Of a stretch of DNA of 64,000 nt, positions 32,526-44,900 are shown piece by piece. How positions within the stretch are numbered: position 1 is the stretch's first letter; every line of letters begins with the position of its first letter. The position numbers were made by a program, and so were the translations under genes. This stretch comes from Lactifluus volemus (Eukaryota; Basidiomycota; Agaricomycetes; Russulales; Russulaceae), in NCBI GenBank assembly GCA_022376515.1, contig WTXI01000078.1:89245-153244 (forward strand), written 5' to 3'. Below the pieces are notes generated by a model that worked only from the letters and a program-made list of their open reading frames with translations, did not search any database and was not told where the DNA came from.

Positions 32526-33423
32526 CCCCTCACCTGACAGTCCTGGGTTGTTTTTCATCCCCAAATCGTTGCATCATTTCCGTACCCATTTTTCTGTTTT
32601 TCTCCAGCCTCACACATACGCACATACACACAACAACAACAATTGCATAGACTGCTTGCTACATACAATCGCATAAACCGCCCGCACATATTTTTTTTGC
32701 TCCCCTTCAGAACGTTTCTTTTTTTCGCACAACGAACCAGATCAGCTTGTAGTCTCCACACAACAATATTTTTCTTTCCCTCAGTGCCCAGCACTGAATT
32801 TCTTTATATGTTTCAGAGTGCTTTGCGCCCCACCCCCCCCACCTTCTGCTTCAATCTTTCCTCATCGCGTGCTTTGCATACAACACGTTCCTTACATTTC
32901 ACTCTTTCCATATTTTTTCTACTTTTTTTCTTTTCCTTCTCTTTTCGTTGCTCTGTTATCGTTTGGGGTATCATCCCCTTTCCTTCCATCCCTCCCGTGA
33001 GGACGTTTTTATATTGGAAGATATATATAGCTGCGCACGGTCACACTCATTCCGATTATTTTATTTATGTAGTCTTTTTTTCTCTCAGTCTCTTTGACTG
33101 CTTGGATGAATGGCGATTTTTTTTTTCACTGGGTAAAGCGCAGCGCAGATCAGGTATGATACTTGGTGCTGATTGAGTCTAGAGTCATATGGGTATTACA
33201 ACAAGTTGGATACAACAAGGATCTCGACAAACAAAAACTAGTGAGTGCAAATTAAAAAAAAATGGAGATAAGGAAACGAGGAAAGCTGGAAAGCTCCGGC
33301 CCATGCAGTGCGTCGGTGTAGGATGGATTATTCCTCCTCTTCGTCTACGCTTGCCTGTCTTTTCCGTGCTGCTGTGTAGATGGTCCCATAAAAGTCAGCC
33401 AGGATAAGCGAAATCATGATGAA
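32526..33423. other. convergent 3' region of PIP5K and condensin
   Basis: Very T-rich on the + strand (runs of T near 32690, 32720, 32930 and 33115) with a CACATACGCACATACACACAACAACAACAA microsatellite at about 32612-32642. No gene; it must hold the 3' ends of both transcripts. Confidence 0.5.
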
Positions 33424-36400
33424 CTAATAATACGAACTCCGCCGTGTCGCGCGTTTCTTTGCCGCGGCTTTCTTGCCTTCCACGCGTTTCTCAAACGCTT
33501 GGTCTTCCTCGCCTTGCCTCCGGCTCTCATCCAAAGCCTATATATATGCACACACACGTATATAAAATCAGTGTCACGTGAATGAAACGAAAACGCCAGG
33601 AATTATGAGAAAACGCACGGATTCAAACTCATTTAGCTCAGAATCCGGCTTGTTCGCAGCTTTATTAGAACGAGCCTTTATCGAAAAAGAAAATAGATTA
33701 AAAAAAAAATTAGTTATTTTTATGAGCGAAATTGGGAATGGGAGAGAGAAAGGAAATCATACCTTGACTAGGATCTCCTGGAAACGAGCATAGACCCCCT
33801 CCTCGTGTAACTTGTCACGGTAAAAGGGCAGGCCTTCGATAAGTTTCTTCACTGAGCGTTCAGATTTGAACGGCAGCAGCGACAGACAAAACGCAATGTC
33901 GCGCCACTGGCGGGTATCGTCGGTGAGCCGGAACCGCTGACAGAGCTTTTCGACGATGTTCTCTGCTTGCTTTTCCTTTTCGATAAAGGTGAATATGTAA
34001 CGCATCGTACGCTGGAACCCTTCTTCGTCCATCGCGTGTTCACCGACCGAGAGGTGACTGATCACTGGTGACGGAACCAAAAGTTATTCTTAAAAAAAGA
34101 CTCGCGAAAAACGTATGCGTACCGTCGGGCAGGTTGTTGTATATCGCGTTGTCCTTGGTGGACAGATCGGTGAAGAATAGTTTGGCGAGGTCCGCGATAC
34201 GCGGTTCTTCGTCTTCAAGACATTTGGCCATCTCGCCCAGTTGGCCTTTGACCTTGATCATCCCGTTGAGGATAAGATGCGTGAGCACCATCAGAGTGTT
34301 CTTCTTCACCACCAAGTCCTTATCGGACAAACCCCGGTATAACTCATCACTGTTCTCATCGACGATCGTGCTGAAAGAGACCGCGACGTCGCCGAGCGCG
34401 ATCGCGATGTTACTCCGGATGTTCGGATCCCTCGACGTCTCCAGGATGCGGAAGAGCAAGTGATGGTTCGCGTCGCAGAATTGCGAGCTCACGCAGAGGA
34501 ACTTGCTAAACGAGAGCGTCGCCACCGCCCGCAGCGTCGTGTTCTGTCCCAAACATTTTGGTTGGTGCGGAGCGGGGGAACGTTAGAGACATACGAACCT
34601 TGAATTGGTCGGGCCGACCGCATATACGGACCAGTAGAGGCCCATATAGTGCGAGGAGCGAATCGGGACCGTACAAGAGCTCCGTCTCGCGCACGGCAGC
34701 GATGCGGTCGCCAATCTCATCCTCCGCATTTCCAGCAACCTGGTCAAGCTCCTCCCCATCCTTGCTCGCAGCATCGTTTCCGGTACCCCTTGCGAGCTTC
34801 TCAGCTATAAGAACGTGAGCAGAAGCAAAAAAGAGGCAGCTGTCCATGCACGTAAGAAGATACATACCTAGTTCCTTTTCCTGTTTCTGGCGCTTCCACT
34901 CGCGTTCGACGAGTTCCAAGTAGACGATGTGCTTGACCGCGACGTGACCCACTACAAAGAGTAGTTGGCTCAGCTCGAATGCGTCCCCAGTGTCATCGCT
35001 CTTCTTCGCGGTGTCCCCTGTTAAAGCTCCCTGCGTCGATCCAGGCATGGTTGAGATCAACGCCTGTGCGCTCGGCGGTGGATCCTCATCCATCGCATCC
35101 TCATCCGGTACCGCAGACAACGCCTGTTCTTCGGCAGCGGAGGGTATCGGTTTCTCTCGGCGCCGGAACGCGCGCCGCGACAGGTTCTTGATAAGCGTAT
35201 TGCTCAACACTTCCGGTTGGTCTCCGAGCGCGTAGACGGTGTTGATCGCTTGTTCGGCAAGCGCAAACCACTCGCGTGAGCGACACGGGTGCTCAATAGC
35301 TTCTTGCAGTTTGCGGAACACGGGACTGTCCATGTCGAGGCGGACGCTCTTATCGAGAAGAGAGCCCTTGACTTTCTTTGCACTGCCATTGAGGCGCTGT
35401 AACGCAACGCAAGTATACTTGGCAAGGATCAAATCGGCCTAAAATACACTCAAGGGTGAGAAAGGTAAAGTCTTGCAGTCGTCAGGACTGACCTTGCCCA
35501 CCGGACCGAGGCCAATCTTCAGGAGGACATCTACCCTGTCCTGGACAACGCTCCGCCGTGCCAGTGCCAGCATACCGATGATTATCATCGCCCCTCGACG
35601 CTGCTGTTTTGGCAACGGTCGTTCAGAACCTATACGGAAGGTTCAGCGCATACAGTATGCTCAACTAGTTCTGTGCTTACTGTAAACTTGCCAGAGCTTC
35701 GTCACAACATCAGAGTGGATTTGGTCATCATCCATCATGTAGCGCATCATCTCTTCTAAACTTGTTAGCTCAGCCAGCGTGGCATCGTACGTCAATCTGG
35801 TGTCAAGCCATAAGGAAAACCAGGAATAAAAATCGCAGCTGCCGACGCACTCGATCATGTTCTTTGCTATCCGGTTGACTTGCTGTTTGGGTTCCATGTC
35901 AGGTAAGGGGTCGAAATATAAGCTGCGGTAGCACTCGAGCAGACGCGAGCGAACGCCCTTGAGCTCCTTCCCATCTTCTGACATCGAGCTGTTGTCCTTC
36001 GACCAGATCAGGTGCAACATCTTCTTGATCCCAATCTGCATGTCATGTTCGTCAGCGACCCGTGTCAAAGCAACCCAATCGCGCTCCACCACCCACCTCG
36101 GCGCTATCGAGCTGGTATTCATGCGCAACCCTGAAGAACTCCATCGCCTCCAACACCTCAGCTTTATGGGTTGACCCGAGCAACTGGAAGACCATCTGAG
36201 CCGCCTCCTCGACCTGCCGAATGAAGTTGAGCGCCTCGGCGTAGTACCGCTTCCGCAAGCGAAGGTGCAGCAGCTGGTTGCTCTCCAGTGCCGCAAGTGC
36301 CGCCTGCTCGTCCGTGAGCGCGGCCATAGCGAGCTCCGACTTGCTTCCGCTCTTCTTGGACGTTTGCTGCGTGCTCTCTCCGTCGACTTGGCGGTCCGAT

Positions 36401-38300
36401 CCGTCGTCGCCGCCTTCCTCAGCTCTAGAGGACTCTGGCTCGTCCTCGTCCATGATGCTGTCGACCTCGTCCGAATCATCACCTTCCTCATCAACATCCA
36501 TCGAGTCTTCAGCATTTTTGTTTCGACGCCTGTTTAACGATAATCAGCAACAAACTTGCTGTTTGAGGGGCGAGCACTTACCGCGATCGCTTCTTTACGG
36601 GTCGAGCCGTAGAAGACTCAGCAGCCTCATCCCCGTCCGCTTCTCCCGTGTTTCCAGATAGGGTGTCGTCTAGCACCTTTTCCGTTTTCTGCAACTCCTT
36701 CACCACTTCACGATACCGCACTTCCCACTCCTCCATCCCGAGCAAGCCGCCGTGCATCAATCCGTACGGATGCGTCACCATCAGCTTGACGATCAACGAA
36801 ATCGCGTTCCTGCGCACGCCTGCCACCTTGTCCTCGAGCGCGGACACTGCCGCACGCGTGATGGCGAGGCGCTGTTTGGGAAATTTCACAGGTAGGTCGC
36901 AGAGTCGGCTGAGGACAGTGAACACTTTGGAGCGCACGTAGGACGAAAGGTCGAGAGTGCGCTCGAGGAGTAGATCGTAGAGACCGTTGAGCTGTTTCTG
37001 CGTCTGGTGCGCGTCGCTCGTGAGGTCTTCCGAGCAAGCGAGCTCGCGGATGAGACAACCGATTATTTCGACGATCGCCATGCGCATCGGATAAGACTGT
37101 GTTTATGAACGTAGCGTAAGGCCCCTAGACACTCGAAGGGAATGAGGGAGAGTAAGAAAACGCACCTCTGAGTCCAAGTGCGAAAGCAGCAAGCTAATCT
37201 GCTTCAGGACTGCTCGTGGAGCCCACTCTGCGAATTGCGTGAGGAACCTGGAAAAGTTCCTTGGACCCTTGGTATCTTGCGCATTGAAGCTCTTCGCAGC
37301 GATCTCCCGGAGGATCTCCTCGCCGAGTTGTGCATGGTCAAATTCCTTCAACAGCACGTTAAGACACTCTGCCATGGGTTCAGAGAGGTGCTCGTAGTAC
37401 TGCAAGGACTGCATGATCGCGGTCTGTGCGGCAGGTCCATGCCCGTGGTGTTTGACCGCGAGACAGATCACTTTGTAGACTCCAAGTTTGATAGGCTGGG
37501 ACTTCATGTACTGCTCATTCTCCGTGACGTGGTACGCAGGCGCAGTGAGACACCTACGGTGACGCGAATAAGGAACGTTTTCTCTATAGTGAGCGCGCTG
37601 TCACAGCGACTTTGTTGCGAAGAAGTGACGCACCCGATAAAAGTGTCTTTCTCCCCGCTCACAGTCCAAATCTTGGACGTCTTCAACTTCAAAACCTTGG
37701 CGATCAGCGTAAGAATAGGCACGATCTGGTCTTTCCATGACCATTCGGCTGCCTTGTTCTTGGAAGCAACTCTCGATTGCGTTGCTTTTCCGCCCCGTCC
37801 CTTCCGAGACTTTGCGGGTGCCGTGGCAGCGGGCGCATCCTCGTCGGGTACGTTGACCTTTTCCACCGAGCGGGCCGACCAGTTGAGCAAGAAGGCATAC
37901 ATCTCCATCGGTACTTTATGTGCCGCGCACGTCTGCTGGTCTTCGTGATCGATGTCGTGCGCGGCAGCATCCACCTCTGCGGCAAAGCCAGACATGATAA
38001 CGTCGAGTAGCTTGTTCATCAAGATACCGGGCACTGCATCGACGCATTTGAGAAAAGAGCACAAGATGTCAAACATATCTGGAGATGTGACGGCTTCGAA
38101 AGACTCTGCTATGGCTCGGACAGCCTCTGTAATAAACCATGAGTGGGGGATGTTAGTGAAAGCGTTTGCGACACACGTTGAAGCAAAGCGTCCATCTCTC
38201 CTGGTTGCATTGATCGTATGTCATGTTCATGGCCAATAGAATAGTTCCCTGAATCCTGTAGAGCCTGAAGCTCCTCTTGGAGATCAAATTCACTCGCCAT
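33424..38300 (-). CDS. cnd1: condensin complex subunit 1 (Cnd1/Ycs4/CAP-D2)
   Basis: Thirteen exons join in frame: 38300-38177, 38126-37634, 37553-37166, 37096-36582, 36529-36097, 36035-35851, 35796-35681, 35629-35493, 35438-34868, 34804-34599, 34543-34123, 34064-33763, 33537-33424. They give about 1334 residues, normal for the family. The start is MASEFDLQEEL. Recognised parts: the N-terminal condensin-1 domain (LTAPAYHVTENEQYMKSQPI), HEAT repeats through YDLLLERTLDLSSYVRSKV and MVTHPYGLMHGG, and the C-terminal Cnd1 domain (SSQFCDANHHLLFRILE, SNIAIALGDVAVSFS, KNTLMVLTHLILNGMIKVKG, EEPRIADLAKLFF). An acidic loop (about residues 515-550) interrupts the HEAT array. The C-terminal tail is Lys/Arg-rich, nuclear-localisation-like. 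It is the HEAT subunit of condensin, which compacts mitotic chromosomes. Intact; two broken copies of parts of it lie further right. Confidence 0.95.
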
Positions 38301-38685
38301 CTGGCAGTCGTTGGCTGTTGCTGCCAGCCCCAAACACTTCAGAGCCTCAGAGGCGCGTCGGTCACATGCTCAATCGCGTGTAGTCACAGTCACGCGTCAC
38401 ACGCCATTTCAGGCAAGACTCGGAGGCAGTGTGAGGGCCACTGTGAGCAGAAATCCGATTACTATTACTATGTATGTTAAAGTCCAGAAGGAGGGGAAAT
38501 CAGATGACGAAAGGTCACACAGAACCAGAGATACATTCCGGGGAATCAAACCCTTGATATTTGACACTTGATTTGACATATCTTTCTGGAGTGTAAGATT
38601 TCCGGCGTGACTGGGAGGCTGGTCACGGTTCGGTCTGATCAAAGTAGGACAACAGTAAAGGAATTTTGCATACAATTGATTCTAT
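38301..38685. other. spacer between condensin and NLR gene
   Basis: Holds the 5' region of cnd1 and the 3' region of the NLR. It is duplicated at 59144-59485 (shared GCGTCGGTCACATGCTC and GTCACAGTCACGCGTCAC). Confidence 0.6.
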
Positions 38686-41600
38686 TTAGATAAATTGTGA
38701 GGATGTACTAGTAGCCCAATTTGATCCATAAGCAAAATCTGAGAGATCAAGCCGTGTCCCATGTTTGCCTGCAATCCAAATAGTGCTGGGTCTATGAAGG
38801 TATAGCCTATGTAGCTCGGGAATCCAAAGCACAAGTTCATCCTCTTCTCCATGTAACCAACCGTCACTATCGATCAAGGATTGGTCCGTAAATTGATTCT
38901 TGATATTTTCGGCCATCGTTGCGGTCTTCGCATGAATTGTGTCGTTGTCTGAAGCTGAGGCAATATGTCTTGTTGTGGCATCCCACACACGAATTGTGTG
39001 ATCCCAAGAAGCCGATGCGATACGCTCCCCATCTGGTGAGAATGCAACAAATCCGACTGGATCGGTGTGTCCAGTGAACGGGCCAGCTATAATCTGTCCT
39101 GTTGTGGCATCCCAGACCCGAATCGTGTGATCATCCGAGCCCGATGCGATACGCTCCCCATCTGGTGAGAATGCAACAGATCCAACATAATCGGTGTGTC
39201 CAGTAAACGGGCCAGCTATAATCTGCCCTGTTGTGGCATCCCACACCCGAATCGTGCCATCATTCGACGCTGATGCGATACGCTCCCCATCTGGTGAGAA
39301 TGCAACAGATGTGACATAATCGGTGTGTCCAGTAAACGGGCCGGCTGTAATATGTCCTGTTGTGGCATCCCACACCCGAATCGTGTGATCATCCGAGGCC
39401 AATGCGATCCGCTCCCCATTTCGTGAGAATGCAAGAGATCTGATATAATCGGTGTGTCCGATAAACGGGCCAGCTATAATCCGTCCTGTTGTGGCATCCC
39501 ACACCCGAATCGTGCGATCATATGAGGCGGATGCGATACGCTCCCCATCTGGTGAGAATACAACAGATCTGACCTCTTCGGTGTGTCCAGTAAACGGGCC
39601 GGCTATAATCTGTCCTGTTGTGGCATCCCACACCCGAATCGTGTGATCAGAAGATGCGGATGCGATTCGCTCCCCATCTGGTGAGAATGTAACAGATGTG
39701 ACATAATTGGTGTGTCCAGTAAACGGGCCAGCTATAATCTGTCCTGTTGTGGCATCCCACACCCGAATCGTGCAATCATTCGAGGCCGATGCGATCCACT
39801 CCCCGTCTGGTGAGAATGCAACAGATGTCACCCAATTGGTGTGTCCAGTAAACGGGCCGGCTATAATCTGTCGTGTTGTGGCATCCCACACCCGAATCGT
39901 GCGATCATAAGAGGCCGATGCGATCCGCTCCCCGTCTCGTGAGAATGCAACAGATCTGATATAATCGGTGTGTCCAGTAAACGGGCCTGCTACAATCTGT
40001 CCTGTTGTGGCATCCCACACCCAAATCGTGTGATCTTCCAAGGCCAATGCGATACGCTCTCCGTCTGGTGAGGATGCAACAGATATGACTGGATAGGTGT
40101 GTCCAGTAAACGGGCCTGCTACAATCAGTCCTGTTGTAGCATCCCACACCCGAATCGTGCCATCATAAGAGGGCGACGCGATACGCTCCCCGTCTGGTGA
40201 GAAGGCAATAGATTCGACCCAATTGGTGTGTCCAGTAAACGGGCCCGCTACAATCTGTCCTGTTGTGGCATCCCACACCCGAATCGTGCAATCACCCGAG
40301 GCCGATGCGATACGCTCCCCATCTGGTGAGAATACAACAGATCTAACCCCTTCGGTGTGTCCAGTAAACGGGCCAGCTATAATCTGCCCTGTTGTGGCAT
40401 CCCACACCCGAATAGTGTGATCATTCGAGGCCGATGCGATACGCTCCCCATCTGGTGAGAATGCAACGGATATGGGATAATCGGTGTGTCCAGTAAACGG
40501 GCCAGCTATAATCTGTCCTGTTGTGGCATCCCACACCCGAATCGTGTCATCAGAAGAGCCCGATGCGATACGCTCCCCATCTGGTGAGAATGCAACAGAT
40601 GTGACCCATCCGGTGTGTCCAGTAAATGGGCCGGCTATAGTCTGTCCTGTTGTGGCATCCCACACCCGAATAGTGCCATCATAAGAGGTCGATGCGATAC
40701 GCTCCCCGTCCGGCGAGAATGCAAGACAATCGATACTTTCGTCATGTGCCTCAATCGTCATTTCCAATTCAGGCCAATGCGACAACCGCCCGCGTTCCAA
40801 CCTCAATGTCCGAGGAAATTGGGGAAGGTATTGATGAAGGATCTGGGAAGAGGTTGGCGTGAAAGGCAGGGCAGAGACGTAGATATGTGGTGCACTTCGA
40901 GCCACCGCCTTTCCGAAATACCGCACGAATGAAGATCCATCCTTCGCCAATCCCAACAAATTCTTCACTTCCGTTTGTGAACGCTATTGCGATTCCACGC
41001 TCAAGTCACTACACGTCACATTCAAATATGCGGTGTACATACCTCGCGCAGCAACCATACCGACAAGGATGACAATGCTCGTGAACCAACGCCGACACTC
41101 TTCTTGACACTAAGCACTTCCAGCCAAAACAGAAACTTGGTTTCGAAGAGCGATCGAACCTTATTGAGGACCTCGTGATCGAAGGCAAGACGACGACACA
41201 AATGATCGCTCCAGTAAATGCAACCATATTGTAGAGCAGACGGAATATATTTGGCGATTCGGGATTCCAAGTCTGGGACGTCGCTGTTGGCGAGATATGA
41301 CGACTCGAGTCTGCACATGTTGAATTTGAGGCCATCGAGCATTAAACCAAGGCAGGAATGCGACAAATCATGGTGGGCATCCGTAAGGTCGACATAAAAC
41401 ACCTTGCTCGTCTTACTAGTCAGAAAGTCACGGAATGATGTATGGAGGGGAAGGATGGGGCGCGATTGATCAAGTGAAGTGACGTTACTCAGCAGCGAGC
41501 CGAGGAGCGGAGAATTCTGAGGACCAGGTTGGAATCTTGGGGGTGAACAACGGGTGCATGCTGTCGCAGAGCAATCAAAGAATTGATAGAGAGGGGTTCG

Positions 41601-44246
41601 ACTGCAGCAAAAAGTTGTCCGATGATGGACCGAAACAGAACTTGGGTTTGATCTGAATTAAAGTACCATTGGAGCACTTCTTCGTACAAGTTGTCCAGCG
41701 GACCTTCGCCACTGAGACCTCGAGAGGGTGCCAACAGACGCTGTACACATTCGTGGTAGCTAAGGCCAAGATTGGCAGGGCTGTTTATGAAACCACATGC
41801 AACGGCCGCCCATTGAAACAAGCCCTGTGACGCCTGCACTAGCTTGCTACCATGGTCATTGAACACGTCCTTGCGGAGCTTGCTCTGAATATACAGGCTA
41901 ATATCTTGTGTCGTATTGGCAGCCATGTGGTCGTCATCCATGTATAGTGTGTGGACGGACTCCGCCTTGGCGAATGCCTGTTCGATGTCATCTTCCGACC
42001 TCGACGTGATGAGGATGCGAACGTTCCGCGGGAGGTCGATGAGACGTTCGGCAAGAAACGTATGCAGTGCATCTCCGCCAATTGTGATACCACTCTCATC
42101 CAACCCATCGATGATGATGAGAATTGGATCAACAAGTGGTACGCTCTTGAGTGGAATAACGAGGAGCCGTGTAAAAAGTCTACGAGGATCTCGGGTAGTC
42201 CCAAAAGATGGATCACTTGCAATGGCCCTCTTGAGGGCGAGCTTGAACTGAGGATAGCGATCGGAGAGGCCGCGGGCAAGCGTCGTAAAGAAATGATAAG
42301 CCTCGTCGTTGGACTCCTTGGCTTTCTCCTTCCGCACAAAAGCAACATAAGAACCGAGATACCGTGACGTCTCGTCGAATTGAAGTGCGATCTCATGTGC
42401 AATTGAGGACTTTCCTGTGCCTGCCTGGCCAAGGAGAAGGAGGCCACGGTCGGATTCGGGATTCTTGACCCACTCGACGATGTGGTCCAAGAAATGTTTG
42501 CGTGTGTCTCGATAACAGCCCTGTCTATCTTTGAATCGCCATCCTCCCAAAAGAGGGCTTTCCCCGATTATTGCATTCAATTCTATTTTACTCTGGTCAA
42601 ACCGATAATCTACGGCTTTGGGACTGTGAGAATGACGCACCAGCTTCCGATGCTTGATTCGACATATCCATTTCCGTTTCCGTTTCCTGTGTTCTCACAT
42701 CGTTTCGCATTTCAGAGACAACAGCGCTAGCGGGGACAGTAACATCTGTGAAGAATTGTCCTCGTAGATCTCGTAATCGGTCGACGACCTCGCGGAAGCG
42801 TTCAACATTTTTTGAAGCCAGCTTTGCTGAAAATCACATATTGATCAGAGGCGATGAGAGAGGTCAGGTCAGGATAACGTACCGACTTGTTCATCCCTCT
42901 TGGCATTCGATCCGGCGGCAAACGCGTACGATTTGATAGAATCGGCACAATCGGAGACGCACTTCAGCATCTCAATGAGAATTTTTGCTTGCGTTGATTC
43001 TGGTTGGATGTTCCTCAAACCGTCCTCATTTGTGAATTGAAATGAATTCAGTATCGCCTCAAGTAGTGATCGGAAGTTGCCGTCATGCCGTAACTTGTGT
43101 ACCAAGTCCTGCCAACAAGCCAAAAAAGGGTGAGCGTTCTATTTCATCCAACAAGGCAAGGGACCGCACCTCGGGAATGTTGGAGAGCTGAGCCGATGCC
43201 GATCTGGCACGCTGAGGGGCAGCAATTAGTTCGGTGAATAGTAGAGAAGAAATGTATGGGACATACATCTTTGAGGATTGGATTGACGGTGTCCACGACC
43301 TGCTTCATAACATCAACGGCACTTTCCCAGATTGTGACCGCATCCATAGCTTCCTCAGCGCGATCGGGATGACGTGACATTCCCGGCTGGCTGCTCGGCA
43401 CTGTTCCCACAGGAGTGCCGCTGCCGCTGTCAACGAGGTCACCCGTCTTGGAAAAATCAGATCGAGGAGCAGCAACTGTCGTGGGTTGCGCGGATTCAGC
43501 GTCAAATTGGACAATGTGACGTGGAGCGCCTCCTTCAGTGACAGGGTTGCCCGGTATGAGATTCGGGGTGTTGACTGTCGCTGTCCGACTTGCGTTTGAA
43601 GACACAGTGACCGTTAAGACTGTGGCCGGCTCCTTTGTCTGTTTCGAATGTCCATCTGCATTACCGAAAACAATGTCGAGTTCTTCATGTAGGGTGATCA
43701 GCCAGAAGCAAGAGTAAAAGTCCAAAACAATCATGAGACGAACCCCGAGGTGGATCACAGGCTATCCTCTGATTTCCGATAAGAATGTCTTTCGCTTTGG
43801 GCCTTTCCACATAAAGAGACACTGTAATATCAGATTGGGATTGTACAATGCTGCTGGAGACTCAGCCGTTAATAGAAATAAACATGGGAATTTCTCACAA
43901 GGTGTCTAGATTCTCGTTCCATTCTACGATATTCTCCCTTCTCTCCACAGATCGTGTCTGCCTCGTCGTCGCCCCGCAAGTCACAGTGACGTAAAACTTT
44001 CCTTTTCTCCAGAGGGTCTTGAAACGCGGCACGTTGCACGCTCTGACGACTGGCAAGGGAAATATATTTACTACCTCTCAGAGCACGACCACAAAGGGAG
44101 TACGTACCAGTAACCCGGAGCGTATGCGAGCCTACTTGCGTTGCGGTGACCTGAGCGCGGCTGCTGTGCCTCATGTCGGATATTTGAGAACCTGAGCTGT
44201 AGTAATGGTTAACAGCGGGAGACATAAGGATAGGAGACTTTGGCAT
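38686..44246 (-). CDS. NLR-like receptor: C2-like / NACHT / WD40, one frameshift
   Basis: Proposed exons: 44246-44108, 44001-43899, 43853-43744, 43682-43267, 43211-43170, 43108-42883, 42826-42699, 42592-41043 and 40983-38686. The N-terminus forms a C2-like beta fold (HTLRVTGKFYVTVTCGATTR, then DITVSLYVERPK). It is followed by a Ser/Thr-rich linker and a helical region (NGNFRSLLEA-type, LRDLRGQFF). The NACHT NTPase has Walker A LLLGQAGTGKSSIA, Walker B ILIIIDGLDES and the sensor-like NVRILITSRSE. After a helical region the last exon encodes 14 WD40 repeats. Fungal NLRs of this type sense non-self or heterologous partners through the repeats. A single-base loss near 41511 (CGCTCCTCGG; the second copy has CGCTGCCTCGG) shifts the frame between LRILR and LGSLLSNV. 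As written, the protein would end there; one base restores the frame. Confidence 0.85.
38975..40740 (-). repeat. WD40 array, 14 tandem units of 129 nt
   Basis: Units recur every 129 nt (conserved block CACACCCGAATCGTG at 39112, 39241, 39370 and so on to 40660, plus a diverged one near 38984). Each encodes 43 residues of the form AFSPDGERIAS-x-S-x-D-x-TIRVWDATTGQIIAGPFTGHT. A fifteenth, decayed unit (SDNDTIHAK) follows. Fourteen units would make two seven-blade propellers. Near-identity at DNA level implies recent amplification or gene conversion. Confidence 0.95.
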
Positions 44247-44603
44247 ACGGATTCGGGGTCATCTGGATAGCTTTTGAAGACAGTAAGAAAGTGAAAGACG
44301 CTTGCGAGAGGTTGAGAGTCGTTGTGCCTTGAGGTAAGCATGTGCCCTTGCCTGTGCCTGCATTATGCCTTCTAAGGGCACCTTATCTGCACCATCTCGC
44401 GCTCAGCGGGCGCCAACGTTACGTTTGTGGTGATCGATAATCATATGTTCCTGGGTTCACTTTCGGTAACTCGAGCTTCCGAGTCTGACCATTTTACGCT
44501 TGAATAAAGACAAGGCGCCTTTTTCAAACCGATATTAGTACCTAGGTGTTAAGCGACACTGCAAGAAACTGTACGTTACGATAAAGCCCGACACAAGACA
44601 GTA
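44247..44603. other. intergenic, upstream of the NLR
   Basis: No gene recognised; presumably holds the NLR promoter. Confidence 0.4.
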
Positions 44604-44900
44604 TCAGTAAAAGGCGTATGCTATGCACAGTAACGAGAGACCCGCATACAAGGTCGCGTTGCCCAAGAACTTTTTACCCCTGATCGCTAGCAACCGTGCA
44701 ACAGCGATCATGGGAATCTGGATGAGTTGCAGCACAAAGATATCCAATCTGTTTCCACGTTCGAACAAATTAATCTTTTCACAAATGACAAGGAGGGAGG
44801 TTTGGCTGGAGCACCACCTGATTATCTTGGTGACTACGGCCATGACCAGTTCGTGGGCTACCGCGGAGAGAAGGAAGGCGGCTAACATGGCACGCGGACA
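44604..44900 (-). pseudogene. sterol O-acyltransferase (MBOAT) 3' end fragment
   Basis: The frame reads AAFLLSAVAHELVMAVVTK, then after what looks like a retained intron, LQLIQIPMIAVARL, IRGKKFLGNATLY and a hydrophobic end LLCIAYAFY. This matches the C-terminus of ARE1/ARE2-type acyl-CoA:sterol acyltransferases, with the MBOAT histidine in AHE. These enzymes make steryl esters in the ER from sterol and acyl-CoA and are about 500-600 residues long. Only the last 65 or so are here, and no earlier exons are seen upstream (44900-45400). It is an isolated gene fragment. Confidence 0.75.

Larger units (their letters stand above)
34314..43170. repeat. segmental duplication, copy 1
   Basis: Direct-orientation partner of 56406-64000. 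The left breakpoint is at AAGTCCTTATCGG (34314), inside the penultimate large exon of cnd1. The right limit here is only where the second copy meets the window end. It includes most of cnd1, the spacer and nearly all of the NLR gene. Confidence 0.9.

Noticed and set aside
31625..32533. 302-codon minus-strand frame
   Set aside because: Antisense shadow of the PIP5K catalytic exon, which has all kinase motifs on the + strand.
35661..36515. 284-codon frame starting MLKTRWMLMRKV
   Set aside because: It reads part of a condensin exon in the wrong frame and then through two condensin introns; the correctly spliced exons explain the region.
39452..40684. Series of + strand frames with VCPVNGPAIICPVVASHTRIV repeats
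   Set aside because: Antisense shadow of the WD40 repeats; the minus strand encodes canonical WD40 units.
38975..40740. CRISPR-like regular repetition
   Set aside because: 129-nt units without unrelated spacers, fully explained by coding WD40 repeats in a eukaryote.
41505..41515. Intron explaining the NLR frame change
   Set aside because: No GT..AG pair fits, and the duplicate shows the same sequence with one extra base restoring the frame.
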